From Diabrotica undecimpunctata (lineage: Eukaryota; Arthropoda; Insecta; Coleoptera; Chrysomelidae), in assembly GCF_040954645.1 (NCBI RefSeq), contig NC_092807.1, positions 1,550,001 to 1,614,000 of the forward strand: a DNA stretch of 64,000 nt, written 5' to 3'. The notes below the pieces were generated by a model. The model did no database searches, was not told the DNA's origin, and was given only the letters and a program-made list of their open reading frames with translations. Both the position numbers and the translations under genes were made by a program. Shown piece after piece: positions 1 to 10,319 of this stretch (the first letter of the stretch is position 1; each line of letters opens with the position of its first letter).

Positions 1-405
1 CTGTTATTCTATTTATCCACCAATTTTGGTCTGCTCCTCTGACATGTCCGTACCAGGTTAACCTCTTCTGTTCGATGTAGTCTATTATGTCGGAGTTCAT
101 TCCCATTCTCCTCTTAATCTCCATGTTATTTATTCTATCTCTTCTTGTTACTCTGCAACTTCTCCTTAGGAATTCCATCTCTGTTGCTCTTATTTTGTTT
201 TTGGTTTTCTTATTTATTGTCCAATTTTCACACCCATAAGTGAGGATACTTCTTGTCATGGTATTATATATTTATTTTTTGTTTTCATGCTGATGTTCTT
301 ATCCCATAGTACCGGGTTCAATTTTCGTATGCAGTCTCTTGTTTGTCCTAGTCTATTTTTTATATCTTCCTCCGTTGTTCCTTTGTTTGATATTGCTGGT
401 AGTAT
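1..405 (-). mobile_element. RTE-type LINE, C-terminal reverse-transcriptase remnant
   Basis: On the minus strand this reads as the post-catalytic part of an RTE reverse transcriptase. Visible blocks are GTTEEDIKNRLGQTR, LNPVLWDKNISMKTK, a TYG-type CENWTINKK segment, LRRSCRVTRRDR and IEQKRLTWYGHV. The same blocks occur in better-preserved form at 51934-52485, so both belong to one subfamily. The element runs off the left edge of the window and is cut at about 400, where piggyBac sequence starts on the opposite strand. Stops and frameshifts show it is dead. The family assignment rests on recognised motif order, not on a search. Confidence 0.8.
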
Positions 406-1158
406 GCCAACAGTTGAAGTTAAACGGTTTTTGAAAAAGGACAAGATACATATAATGGTTCCATATCCAAAAGCTGTAACAATCTACAACCACTATATGG
501 GGGTAATAGATCTCCTGGATTCAATGTTGGTAGGATCAAACTCAGATCAAAAAAATGGTACATGCGTATATTTTTCCACATTATTGATTTAATGACTGTC
601 AATACGTGGATTCTTTGGAGAAGAAGTGACAATGAGCATAATAATTTAGCTCTAGCAGATTATAAAATGGCAGTAGTGTTTATGCAAAGTTAATAAAGCT
701 GGTTTTAATACAAAAAGGGGTGGTCTGTGTGGAGCTATGGAAAATTTACAAAACAAGAACAGAAGAGGTCCAGCAACCGATATTTCAATGCTAGATGTAC
801 GAACAGATGGATATGGTCATCTTATATTATGGTGTAGTGAAAGACAAAGATGCAAATATCTCCGTGGTTCACAAAGCTTCATAAAAGTGTAATGTTTTTC
901 TTTGCTTAAACAAAGATAGAATTTGTTTTTAAAACTTTCACACTGAATAATTATTATAATTAGATAGACAATTATAATAAACGTCATTTTTTTCATTAAT
1001 GTTACTTGTTTTAATGCATAGTTTACCATATATGACACAAAAAAAAATACAAAAAATAACCAACTAGGATTTTTTTTTATATTCTTACCGTAATATTGAA
1101 GTCAAGTTTGTAATCACAGATTTTTTTTATTAAAAATAAAAATACAGTAAAGGGTTAA
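403..1158 (+). mobile_element. piggyBac-like element, C-terminal half of transposase and 3' end
   Basis: The first frame reads VKRFLKKDKIHIMVPYPKAV then YNHYMGVIDLLDSM, the conserved stretch near the end of the piggyBac DDE domain (DDE_Tnp_1_7). After a frameshift near 540 it continues KKWYMRIFFHIIDLM and ILWRRSDNEH, the usual following block. From about 720 to 950 a degraded cysteine-containing tail follows (ILWCSERQRCKYLRG). The DNA ends AGGG-TTAA at 1151-1158, which matches the piggyBac terminus with its TTAA target site. The 5' half is missing, so this is a truncated pseudogene. It is a separate copy from the N-terminal piece near 4 kb, because both carry a right-hand GGG-TTAA end. Confidence 0.8.
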
Positions 1159-1160
1159 GA

Positions 1161-1245
1161 TCAGTTATGATGCATGGTGCAGAATTTTGGACAGTCAAAA
1201 GAAAGGAGAATAACCAATGTCTCTTCTATAAATGAGAATAAATTT
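1161..1245 (+). mobile_element. Short RTE LINE fragment abutting the piggyBac end
   Basis: Immediately after the TTAA the plus strand reads SVMMHGAEFWTVKRKEN, the conserved 'Y-G-x-E-x-W' block found after the RT domain of RTE-type elements, before an in-frame stop. About 30 residues are recognisable. The direct abutment suggests the piggyBac element inserted into, or was joined to, an older RTE copy. Confidence 0.6.
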
Positions 1246-2284
1246 CTACTTCTAAAAAGAACAAAGAATAGACGTTTTCGTCATAATAATAGCATATTAA
1301 AAAGCTCATTTCTGTGATACTCTGTTTACAGAGGGGCTAAAAGGATTTGGTTTTAGAATACAGATCAATTTTCTATTACATTCTTCTCACTCTTGTGACA
1401 GTCAACGTCTCAAATTCAACTAGACCTTAAAGGTCAGAATGCGTAGGGCCTAATAAAACAGAAGAAGAAATTAATAGGATGCAAAATTTCAATGTTTATC
1501 AAGAAGCACCACCAAAAAACTTTATCGATCATGAAAAAAAAAAAGGAAAAAATACAACAGATACTATTTCTCTTCCTAATATATGTAAGATCAAGTGTTG
1601 TTAATTACAAAAAGTGGTTTCCAATTGAAATTTAAAATACTCCCATATATAGTGAGCAAAAAATGATACAAATTGCGCTATACAACATGAATATTCGACT
1701 AATATCTACAGTAGGCATACATTATTCAATTTTACAAAGTATATAAAGAGGGAGCATAACCCCACTTCATGACAGTTATTCAACGTCATCTATTATGCAG
1801 TTGGTTTTGAAAATTAAGTGAGCCTTGACTGGGAGTGAAGAATCATTTTCAGCGTCGAATGGGAAATGTGCCGTTTGCACCACGATATAGGAATATTTCG
1901 AGTATAGAGGAGATAATTTTTATTACCAGCAAAATATCCACACCGAGTGGTATCTTCAATATTGAACATATTATCTTGTGGCATCTACGTCTTTCCTTCC
2001 TTCTTAAGTCCATAATATATATTTTAGGTTTACTTCCTATAATACGAGTGATGACAATGTGCAAATGTCTAACTGATCTACTGTATCTATCTCTACCAGT
2101 TGATGAGTCGACTAACGGGTCATAGGAAAGTCAATGGGAAATTTTGAACTGTTTAATTCCTGCTTCCCTATTACTTTACATGAAAAGTCAGGAGAAACTA
2201 TGGAATTGGTTACTTGGAAACTATTTGGCCTTAACAAAACAATATTGCTGATTTTTCCTTAACTGAATACATTTAATTGTAGAG
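1246..2284. other. No gene recognised
   Basis: AT-rich sequence. A string of GAAGAAG near 1460 may be the worn 3' tail of an RTE copy. An open stretch on either strand at 1835-2125 has no recognisable motif and no supporting context. The 30-base segment at 2115-2145 recurs near 53961 (see findings). Confidence 0.5.
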
Positions 2285-4010
2285 GTGCTTGCATGTAGAG
2301 GTGGTAATATAGACTCTGACCACTACATTGTAAGAACAAAACTCAGGTCTCGTATATCAAATGCTAAGAAGGGCCAGAGCACAAAATCTACGAAATATAA
2401 TACTGATGTACTAAAATCTGAAGACGCTAGGGAAAACTACAGGAAAATTTTAAATGAGGAGCTGACAAGAATTGACGAAAATTTAAGTATAGAAAAACAC
2501 TGGACCAAATGCAAGGAAGCTATCCATACAGCGGCTAAAAGCTTTTTAAAATCTAACCAGGCTAAAATAAACGAAGATTGGTTTGATGAAGAATGTAGAT
2601 CCATTGACTAACAGAAAAATGAAGCATATAAGAGTGCAGAACGAGATCAAACTTGGAAGACTATGAAAATCTTAGACGAGAAGAAAAAAAGACGTTTAGA
2701 AGGAAAAAGAAACAACCATACGAAAACGCTCTAAACGAGATTGTTAACCACCACAATAGAAAGACTCGCGAAAATTTTACCAGAAGATAAACAGCTGCAG
2801 AAAAGAATTCAAACCCAGAATAACAGCATGTAAAGACAAAGATGGTTCCACAATTAGTGACAAAGACCAGATACTAAACAGGTGGACGAATCATTTTGAA
2901 GAACTGCTTAACGACAGTCGTGAAGAATGCCAAATAAAAATTACTTTGCCTGAAATGGATGAAAACGCTCAAGAGCTGCCCCCCACCGAAGAAGAAATTA
3001 GAGAAGCCATTTCAAAACTGAAAAATAACCGGATGGGACAATCTTCCTGCCGAACTCTTTAAAAATAGTGTTGACACCCTTTTTAAACACATGCATAAAT
3101 TATTAACTGAAATCTGGCAACGGAAGGAACGAACTACCAGTGCGGTTTCCGACCCAATAAATCAACAACGGATAAAATTTTTACAGCCAGGCAGATTCTT
3201 GAGAAAATGCTTGAGTTCGGAGTCGACACCCACCACATATTTGTGGATTTTAAAGCCGCATACGACTCAGTCCACAGTCAAAAACTTCTACCGGCTATGG
3301 TGGAATTTCAAATACCGCTTCATCTTGTTCAACTAACGGTACTTACACTCACAGGCGTAGAGAGTATAGTCACAATCCAAAACGACTTTTCAAGACTCTT
3401 CCATTGTAAAAATGGACTGAGACAGGGAGATGGACTGTCGTGTCTCTTATTTAACCTTGCACTAGGAAAAGTAATTCAAGAGTGCCATATTAATACGAAT
3501 GGCACCATCTTTAATAAATCTGTACAAGTGGTCGAATATGCAGATGACATAGACATTATTGATAGGTTCACAGAATCTCTGATCGAAGCATTTCGATCAC
3601 TAAGGGCTGCACTGAGAATGGGATTAAATATAAACGCACAGAAAACCAAGTATATGTATTGTACTAGATCAGGCAACCAGATACCTAGACTATTAAGTGA
3701 TGATCTGGAACTGGAAGGTGTGGACACCTTCGTCTACCTGGGCTCGCTGCTGACCAACGACAACAATGTAAGCGAAGAAATTAAAAGAAGAATAGTGCTT
3801 GCCAATAAGTACTATTATGGTTTGAGAAAACATATGGCCCCAAAACTACCCAGAAAAATTAAAGTTACCATCTATAAAACACTAATAACGCCAGTGTTAA
3901 CATACGGGTCAGAAACGTGGTCACTTACACAGAACGACCAAGAATTGCTTAAACGTTTCGAGAGAAAAATTCTAAGGAAAATATATGGAGGAGTTCAAGA
4001 ACAGGGTTGA
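2285..4010 (+). mobile_element. RTE (BovB-like) LINE, endonuclease linker and reverse transcriptase, broken
   Basis: The order is typical of an RTE polyprotein. First, at 2285-2611, comes the end of the endonuclease domain and the linker (NIDSDHYIVRTKLRSRISN, EDWFDEEC). Then a frameshifted linker runs to about 3090. The RT domain occupies 3207-4010: FVDFKAAYDSVHS, LRQGDGLSCLLFN, YADD at about residue 112 of the 267-aa frame, the TYGSETWSL block and FERKILRKIYG. The RT frame is open, but the thumb/tail is cut off at KIYGGVQEQG where piggyBac DNA begins. Sequence between the linker and the RT fingers is deleted near 3120-3200. Confidence 0.85.
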
Positions 4011-4495
4011 AAAACGTTGAAATAGTATTTGCCATATCATCTGCCGAAAACTCTGAGTCTGTCTCCTGATTAGGACTGTCTTCTACTGAATCTGTGTCGC
4101 TTTCTAACATATCCTCTTGCTCCAATTCTTCATATATTTTTAACAGTCTGGCCTCTTCTTTAGGATCCATTATACAATAATATTTTAAAGTCATATGATT
4201 TAAAACACAAAGTCAATAAAAAAACCTAACAAAAATTGCTCTGTAGCTTTCCAAAATCGTCACGTCGTTAGTCGCGGGTGAGCTAATCGCTCATTTCTCG
4301 ACATCTGCGTTTAATCAATACTTGGAATAGACTGACAGTTGCTCGATCACAATTCTGCGTAAAACATTCTATACACAATAGTAGTAGGAAGGATTACATG
4401 AGCGCAGTTGCCAATGTGAGTAAAATTATGAAAAATGTTAAGAAAAAAGTAAAATGGTGAGCGTTGCGCTCACCATGCGACCAACGCAGGGTTAA
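4011..4495 (-). mobile_element. piggyBac-like element, N-terminal end with terminal GGG-TTAA
   Basis: A minus-strand frame starting at the ATG at 4168-4170 encodes an acidic leader (MDPKEEARLLKIYEEL, then ESDTDSVEDSPNQETDSE) like the N-terminus of piggyBac transposases. It is interrupted at about 4010 by the RTE. The upstream noncoding DNA (4171-4491) ends CAGGG-TTAA at 4487-4495, the expected element terminus plus TTAA target. A 10-bp palindrome lies 15 bp inside that end. Only the first 55 or so residues remain, so it is non-functional. The leader is less diagnostic than the DDE core, but the terminus supports the call. Confidence 0.65.
4454..4476. repeat. Subterminal palindrome of piggyBac-like end
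   Basis: ATGGTGAGCG, a 3-base loop TTG, then CGCTCACCAT: perfect 10-bp arms. It ends 15 bp from the GGG-TTAA terminus. Subterminal inverted repeats are common in piggyBac elements and may be transposase contact sites (inference). Confidence 0.75.
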
Positions 4496-5699
4496 TGTAT
4501 CTCTGAAAAACTTCAAAGCTTTTAAGAGAAGTGTCACAGTCTTTAGATGGACAAACTCAGATTCTTCAAGTGAAATAATTGAACAAACTTCGTCCTCATT
4601 GTTATCCGCTGATCGTCCAGTTTACAAACTTGAAGCTTTAAGCGGTAGTTACCATGTCTCAGATGTTTGATATTATTTCAAAGATGCTGTTTCCTTGGAA
4701 ACCGGTGAGACAGTATTGGTGAAGTTTGCGTAATCTGTGCTGATGATAAGGAGTAATGAAGGCTGAAGCTGCGGAACACTGTGACCTAAACAATGGAAGT
4801 ATAGACATCCAACATGAAAAACTAACAAATTATTCTTTGAAAGTCAGTCATATTACTTTGTTGCCATAACTTTTATTCAATACTGTATTTTAACTTGTAA
4901 TAACTTTTTTTTTATTTATTTTGCTTCAACCACTTAGGGTTATTTGTAATAACTTTATTGTACTAAAAATGAGTATTCACTGTAGTTCATAAACTTGAAA
5001 TTGTTTTAAATGGATAAATAGATTTCGATTATTTCGTAATGTGTTAATGAGTTAATTATGTGCTTGTTCTTAAAATACATTTGACAAATTATAAAATATT
5101 TGACAATAAACCTCTATGATATAAAGTCAAATTTTAAACACTACCACAGACACAGTCCCCTTAAAATTATGATTACGATATATGTAGAGAAAATTGGACT
5201 AATGTATTATTACCTCCTTTATCTGCTACAAAAGGGATCAAGGGATTTAGGGCTGATTTTAAACTAGATCGGAGGCACAACCGAAAAGGCCCTCGATTCA
5301 TTCAAACATTCATTCTTCATTCCATGGGCGCGCGTAAAATTATACGAAAATTTATGACACTTTTCGTTAAAGTTATTGTGACACTTTTCGTGACACTAAA
5401 GTTTTCGTTTTCGGTTTCTATAATTTGGACATCTTTAGTGTGTATGTAATCACTGTAAAAGTTGTAGTCTCTATAAAGTTCTTCTAGCAGACTCCTTCAT
5501 TCTCCGTAAAAATGAAAGAAACTACAAAAAAAGTTTAACTGGAATGTAAGTTTCTGTAAACTCTGTAGCGACTACTGAAACCAAAAAGAAGCCTAATCTA
5601 CATTCACATTTGTACACTCTCTGTACTGATTATCATTTTACAGTAGTCTTCTACATTATCTCTTTAACCTTCCGTTACTCGCGCCAATTTTTTGTGATC
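4496..5699. other. No gene recognised
   Basis: AT-rich intergenic DNA. A short open frame at 4464-4670 overlaps the piggyBac terminus and has no recognisable domain. From about 5420 onward repeated CTCTGTAG-type words appear (see the repeat entry). Confidence 0.5.
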
Positions 5700-5953
5700 A
5701 AATACTCGTATACATATAGAACAAAAAAGACTAAAGTGTTATGGACATGTAAGAAGAACTAGCGACAGTAGATGGATAAAGAGAATAACCAATGAAGCCC
5801 CATAGGAAGGAGGAAAAGGGGACGACCCCGAAAATCCTGGAGGAACAAAGTAGACGACGCCATGAGTAGAGAGGCCTAAACGATGGAGAATGGGACAACA
5901 GAGACAGGTGGAAACGGTTGAGCGAGGGAAGGCAGTGAATAATGTAGGATCCC

Positions 5954-5956
<3 letters not shown>
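5700..5956 (+). mobile_element. RTE LINE 3' terminus
   Basis: The plus strand reads as the last part of the same RTE subfamily found on the minus strand at 51934-52485: GAACAAAAAAGACTAAAG, then GGACATGTAAGAAGAACTAG, and finally GGGACAACAGAGACAGG and GAGCGAGGGAAGGCAGTGAA. These final blocks recur at 51840-51900 in reverse. The element is 5'-truncated and its 3' end runs directly into the (AT)n tract, which may have grown from the retrotransposon's simple-repeat tail. Confidence 0.7.

Positions 5957-6023
<67 letters not shown>
5957..6023. repeat. (AT)n microsatellite
   Basis: About 33 uninterrupted AT dinucleotides directly at the 3' end of an RTE fragment. Confidence 0.95.
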
Positions 6024-6024
<1 letters not shown>

Positions 6025-6520
6025 TCGCATACGGTACACAAGACCAGGTCCGAAAAGATGGGTCAGTAATATTTTTCAATTTTTTTTTCTTTTTAATTTT
6101 GTACAATTATTGGAGCCTCCGTATTTATAAAATTTTAGTTTACACAGTCTTTGTAAACTCTGTAGCGACTACAGAAATTGTAAAAAGTTTAATAAGTTCA
6201 ATCACAGCTGTAGAATCTTTTATAGTTGTGATGGGTAGCTCTTTCGGGGCAACAGACTCAGTAAAACACAGGTTTGAAATAAAAATAAATCTATTAAGTA
6301 TATATATACAATAAATAAAAACTAAAAAAAAAGGAATTCTACGTTGTATACTTATAAAACAAAAACAAAATGAATTCTACGTTTCCGTCTGGGTCCCGCG
6401 ATGAATGAATTCCCCGGCAAACGTCTATAAAAAAAAAGAAATTAATTAGTACTACTAATATACTCGCTTTCGCTTCAATTCAGCGAAAGCTCCGAATATG
6501 CTCGCAAACAAAATATTTAG

Positions 6521-6725
6521 CTGTGCAGACCCGCGGCAATGTTCAATACACAATGCCGACGGGTTCCGCTTGGCTAAGGACAGAGTATGATCCTCAATAC
6601 GGAAATCTCTGTCCCCGTTGGTTCTGTGCAGATCCACGGTAATGCTCAATACGCAATACCGATGGGTTCCGCTTGGTTAGGGACAGAGTATGATCCTCAA
6701 TAGGGAACTATCTCTGTCCAGAATG
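6521..6725. repeat. 103-bp tandem duplication
   Basis: Two adjacent copies start at CTGTGCAGAC (6521) and CTGTGCAGAT (6624), a 103-bp period. Shared blocks include GGGTTCCGCTTGG, GGACAGAGTATGATCCTCAA and ATCTCTGTCC. The copies differ by several substitutions, so the duplication is not recent. The unit is more GC-rich than its surroundings (6360-6880), which suggests it belongs to an inserted element such as an LTR, but no partner LTR or primer-binding site was seen. Confidence 0.85.
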
Positions 6726-7499
6726 GCTCGCTGGTTCACTACACCGGCGAGTCAGGGAGCCTAGAGCGCTAGCTACAAGACTGTCTAATTCCGCTATTCA
6801 CACACCTTAAATAGCCGTTCTGATTCCCACTACGCCGTCACGTTGTAGAAGTGGATGCGCAAATATTGACACTCCCACGGTTCGAACTGTTAAACGATCA
6901 GAACATCGTTACATAGTTTCAATAAACTCTGAAATATCTGTAATTTCTGAAGTATATGTAGTTTTCAGACTGCCTGTAGTTTTTAAGTCTGTAATTGCTG
7001 TAGAGGTTTTACTTCTCTAATTTCTGTATAAATTATAAAGACTATCAAAAAAGTTAACTGGTTTCCAAGTCTCTACAATCTCGTAGTTTTTACAGTTTTT
7101 GAAAACTCTACAGCAACTAAAGAAATCACAAAGAAGCCTAACCACTGCATTAAATTTCTTTGTAATGTCCATAATCTTTTGAGTCATTGTGATTCTGAAT
7201 TGTGTTTAATCCTTCAGAGATTGTAGTATGTATGTCTAGAAATTACATAAACCACAAAGGGGCCAAATTAGAGCCTTAGTTCATTTTCGTAATCTCTGAA
7301 ATTTCTAACGATATATTTCTCTGTTATATTAGACTCTATAACCTCAGTATTCTTTTTTTCCTTGTAATCTCTTAAGAGATTATAGATTATAGAGATTATA
7401 GACACAAACAAAGCCTAATTATAATCTCTGTAGACTCGGCAATCTCGAAGATTTTTGTAGTATTTGTAGTCTTGCAAATATAAGTATAACTACAAAACT

Positions 7500-8010
7500 T
7501 TGGTCTGTTGCATTATCTTCAATAATTTTCTGAACACATGGAAAAGACTTAAAACATTTTGTTTTGCAGAGAGGTTGACCACAAATTAAGTTTGGCGTGA
7601 AATGCTTTTACTTTGTCTTTAGCTCTTCAAATATTTTCTTCTCTTTCGTGTTCAAATTGTTGGGGTGACTAAAAAGATCTGCCAAAAATGCTAATTTCAA
7701 GAGCCAAATAGGATTAGAAAAACGATAAGCATAAAATATTTAGATTTTGCATCTTGTAAGAACATTAACAATTCAGCTCTAAGTTCCAGAACTTTTGTCA
7801 ATACCTTTCCTTTGTATAGTTACCTGACCTCTGTGTGATAAAGGAGATTTTGATGAAGCTAGCCCATATCTTTACAAACGATTCTGAATCGTCGTTTAAT
7901 GAATGCATAACCTCCTTGATCACGTCATTTAAATCAGAAGGTACTACCTTAGGAGCTACAGCCTGTCGATGAAGAAAACAGTGTGTCCAGGATATGTTTG
8001 GCATTATCGA
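7500..8010 (-). pseudogene. hAT-superfamily (ZBED5/GTF2IRD2-like) transposase remnant
   Basis: The minus strand reads ISWTHCFLHRQAV, PSDLNDVIKEVM, then a degraded HTEVRW-equivalent region, WQKFWNLELNC and DKVKAFHAKLNLWSTSLQNK. This order (THC-x-x-HR, DLN, RW region, lattice of L/F, 'K-x-K-x-F-x-x-K-L-x-x-W') is the core of hAT-type transposases related to ZBED5 and SCAND3 proteins. At least three stops and frameshifts are present, and neither the BED finger nor the C-terminal dimerisation motif is visible. Upstream sequence to 8176 is open and could be its degraded N-terminal part. Confidence 0.65.
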
Positions 8011-8176
8011 TATAAGAAAAAGGGTGATTATAAAAAAGAAAACTTCTTTCCATAAGACACTTTCTGGGCGAAAAATATTTCTTTTTTAAAATTAAATATA
8101 GTGAAAGTTGTTTTGAAAATCCTTCCTGTGACGTTTTAGATCTACCAGTATTCGGAACTAATTTAGAAACAAACAA

Positions 8177-9171
8177 TTTAGATAAGCAAAGTAATCTTCA
8201 AAAAAAAGTAGCACTTGAACGGGAAAAAGTTTGTGTTTAATGCTTAATTCCAATATTAGAAAACCCCAAGGATCCGTCTCTGTAATTTTAAAGCCTGTAT
8301 CAAAACTTCGTGGGTTTCGAAATCACACAATAGCGTTCCATAAATACAAGTTAATAGACTACTCGGACACAATACGCACCTAATAGAGACATTGTTGTGG
8401 GGTGACACCCGGTACAGCATTCAAATCTTTTAAATTGTGTCAACACCCGTAGCTAAAATCCGGTGTTTAGGATTGTTGCCTGTCAAGATCAACACCGGTC
8501 TGTTTGTCTCCCGTTTGAAAAATGGATTGTTTACTGCCTTCTGTGCTTTTTGCGATGGTTTTTGTTCGGTAAGGGCTTATTTTATTTTAGTTTCTTTTTT
8601 TCGACTGTAATTATACAATATTTCATTCTAGTTTTGTTTCCTGCATGTTTGCAAAGATGAATGAGAAACAATATTTATTATGTTCTTCTTTCAATATTAT
8701 GTCTTCTACATAAAAAATGTAGTTACAAACTCAAAAAATAAGTAAAGAGAGCCTATATATAATCTCAGTATCAATGATAACTATACTGTTTTTGTTTAAA
8801 AATTCAAGACTTAAATTTAGTACAACGTATGATAATTTCTATTATTATTCTTATACAATGATATTGAGCCCAAGTTGACCTTATATGGCATAAAGTACAA
8901 AATATTTGTAGGTACTAAACTAAATAATATAATATAAAACAAATTATCTAACAAAATAAAAATAATATCGAGAAGAATTATTTCTTTGAAAAAGTTCTTA
9001 AAATAATAGCAAATTACAAAAAATACAAACATTACAAAGTATACATAGGTTTACAAAATTTAGTCTAACAAAGAGAAAACATAAAATATATTTCTACATT
9101 TGTAACAGTTTTCATTAACAAAAAAAAAACATAATACAAGGTTAACATACGATTAGGTACTATCTTTCTCT
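8177..9171. other. No gene recognised
   Basis: AT-rich. Short open frames (8463-8660 plus, 8817-9032 minus) have low-complexity, hydrophobic AT-driven composition and no recognised domain. Confidence 0.5.
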
Positions 9172-9335
9172 TCAGTCCTGATCCTCCGAAGGGAATGTAA
9201 TAGTCATCGTCATATCGTGTGCTGTCCGTCTCAAAAGATCTCTGTCTTTGGATATTTCTTTTAACTCATGCCTAGATCTTTTGCATATTCCTGTAATTTG
9301 ATCAATCCATCTTATTGGGGATCTTCCTTGTTATC
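9172..9335 (-). mobile_element. RTE-type LINE C-terminal tail
   Basis: The minus strand reads RRPPIRWIDQITGICKRS, then ELKEISKDRDLLRRTAHD and a stop at 9172-9174. This is the 'GRPxxRWxDxI ... DRxxWRR' signature at the end of RTE-type polyproteins. Only about 54 codons are recognisable. Confidence 0.6.
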
Positions 9336-9814
9336 TTCGGCTTTCTACCTTTTCTTAGATAATAAGTTTTTCCATGTTGTCTGTGTCAGTTTTCATAAAC
9401 CATGTTCCATGTTGTCTGAGTCAGTTTTCATGTCCAAAGTATTTTAATGGTTGGAGAAAGGGCCTTCACATTTTGGTTCTTTTCAACTTGGCATAAATCT
9501 TTGCTATCAGCTTCTCTTGGCTAACTCTTGTTTCTTCCGACCCCGAATGGCTATTAGGTTTCCGAAGGCAGATGAGTCACTATATTTCCTTCTACTAAAA
9601 CTCGCCAAAACGCATGGCCATCGCAGCGTTTGAAGTTCAAATTTCCCCTCATAGTGGATACATTAAGTGTACGGCCCCCGGTCCCCGGCGGTGAGAAATT
9701 TCCCTGGCCAAGGTGACGGTCAGAACAGAGTTGGAGCAGAGGGTGCTAGTGAGGAATCACCGGAAGAGATCAGTAAAAGTTAGTTTTAAATTTTAATTAT
9801 GGTAATTTATAATT
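9336..9814. other. No gene recognised
   Basis: Contains a local near-duplication: CCATGTTGTCTGTGTCAGTT at about 9373 and CCATGTTGTCTGAGTCAGTT at about 9409. The open frame at 9451-9633 has no recognised motif. A small GC-rich island lies at 9660-9740. Confidence 0.5.
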
Positions 9815-10310
9815 ACTTCAATTCAAACATCTTAACAAACATCCTCAGTAAGTAAAAAAATAATTCATTATATGTAAAAGATACCTAATTCTAAGTAAGT
9901 TTTGTTCTATTCGGTCGATTGTTGAAAATTCCTTATTTATAAACGGTAAAGGATAATTATTTTTTAATAAAACAGATATTAAAAAGTGTTTTTCCTCCAA
10001 GAACGAAATTTCGTTAGAAAAAGTAATTTTGGGTCTATCGTATAAGGATTTAATGATTCCCTTTTTAAATATCGATATTGTGATTTGATTTGTAATTTAA
10101 ATATCTGTTGGTGTGTGTTGGTTTTCTATACACCTGAGTCTCATATCCAGAATCGCTCTTAGAGATTAAAACATCCAGAAAAGTGTTATGATATTCCTTT
10201 TCTATGGTAAATGTTCTCCTTTATCGTTTATATAATTCAGGAATGTATAGGATCTGTTTACCCATATCAAAAGATGAAGTTAATAAAAATAAAATACCAC
10301 TATTATACCG
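9815..10310 (-). mobile_element. Penelope-like element (PLE), reverse-transcriptase C-terminal portion
   Basis: Minus-strand frames read TFTIEKEYHN, FLDVLISKSDSGYETQVYRK, PTHTNRYLNYKSNHN, then in the next frame FKKGIIKSLYDRPKITFSNE. This is the diagnostic run after the YVDD box of Penelope RT ('FTxExExxxxxxFLDVxxxR...VYRKPTHTxRYL'). The YVDD position itself is mutated. Frameshifts show it is dead. The adjacent block at 10320-10875 is PLE DNA in the opposite orientation, giving a head-to-head arrangement. Confidence 0.85.
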
Positions 10311-10319
10311 AGGATACAA

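Larger units (their letters stand above)
5420..7470. repeat. Diffuse degenerate repeats of CTCTGTAG-type words
   Basis: Blocks at about 5440-5660, 6120-6200 and 6890-7470 reuse the words CTCTGTAG, CTGTAATTTCTG, TTTTTGAAAACTCT and AAAGAAGCCTAA. The clearest matching pair is AAACTCTGTAGCGACTAC at 5557 and 6152. The unit is not a clean tandem repeat. It looks like an old degenerate array broken by later insertions (RTE 3' end, AT tract, tandem duplication). I do not recognise the family. Confidence 0.5.

Noticed and set aside
5731..6106. Several minus-strand open frames full of alternating Tyr-Ile
   Set aside because: They are translations of the (AT)n tract and the reverse of an RTE 3' end, not genes.
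9451..9633. 60-aa open frame as a small host gene
   Set aside because: No promoter, splice or domain support, and it lies next to a LINE tail in repeat-rich DNA.
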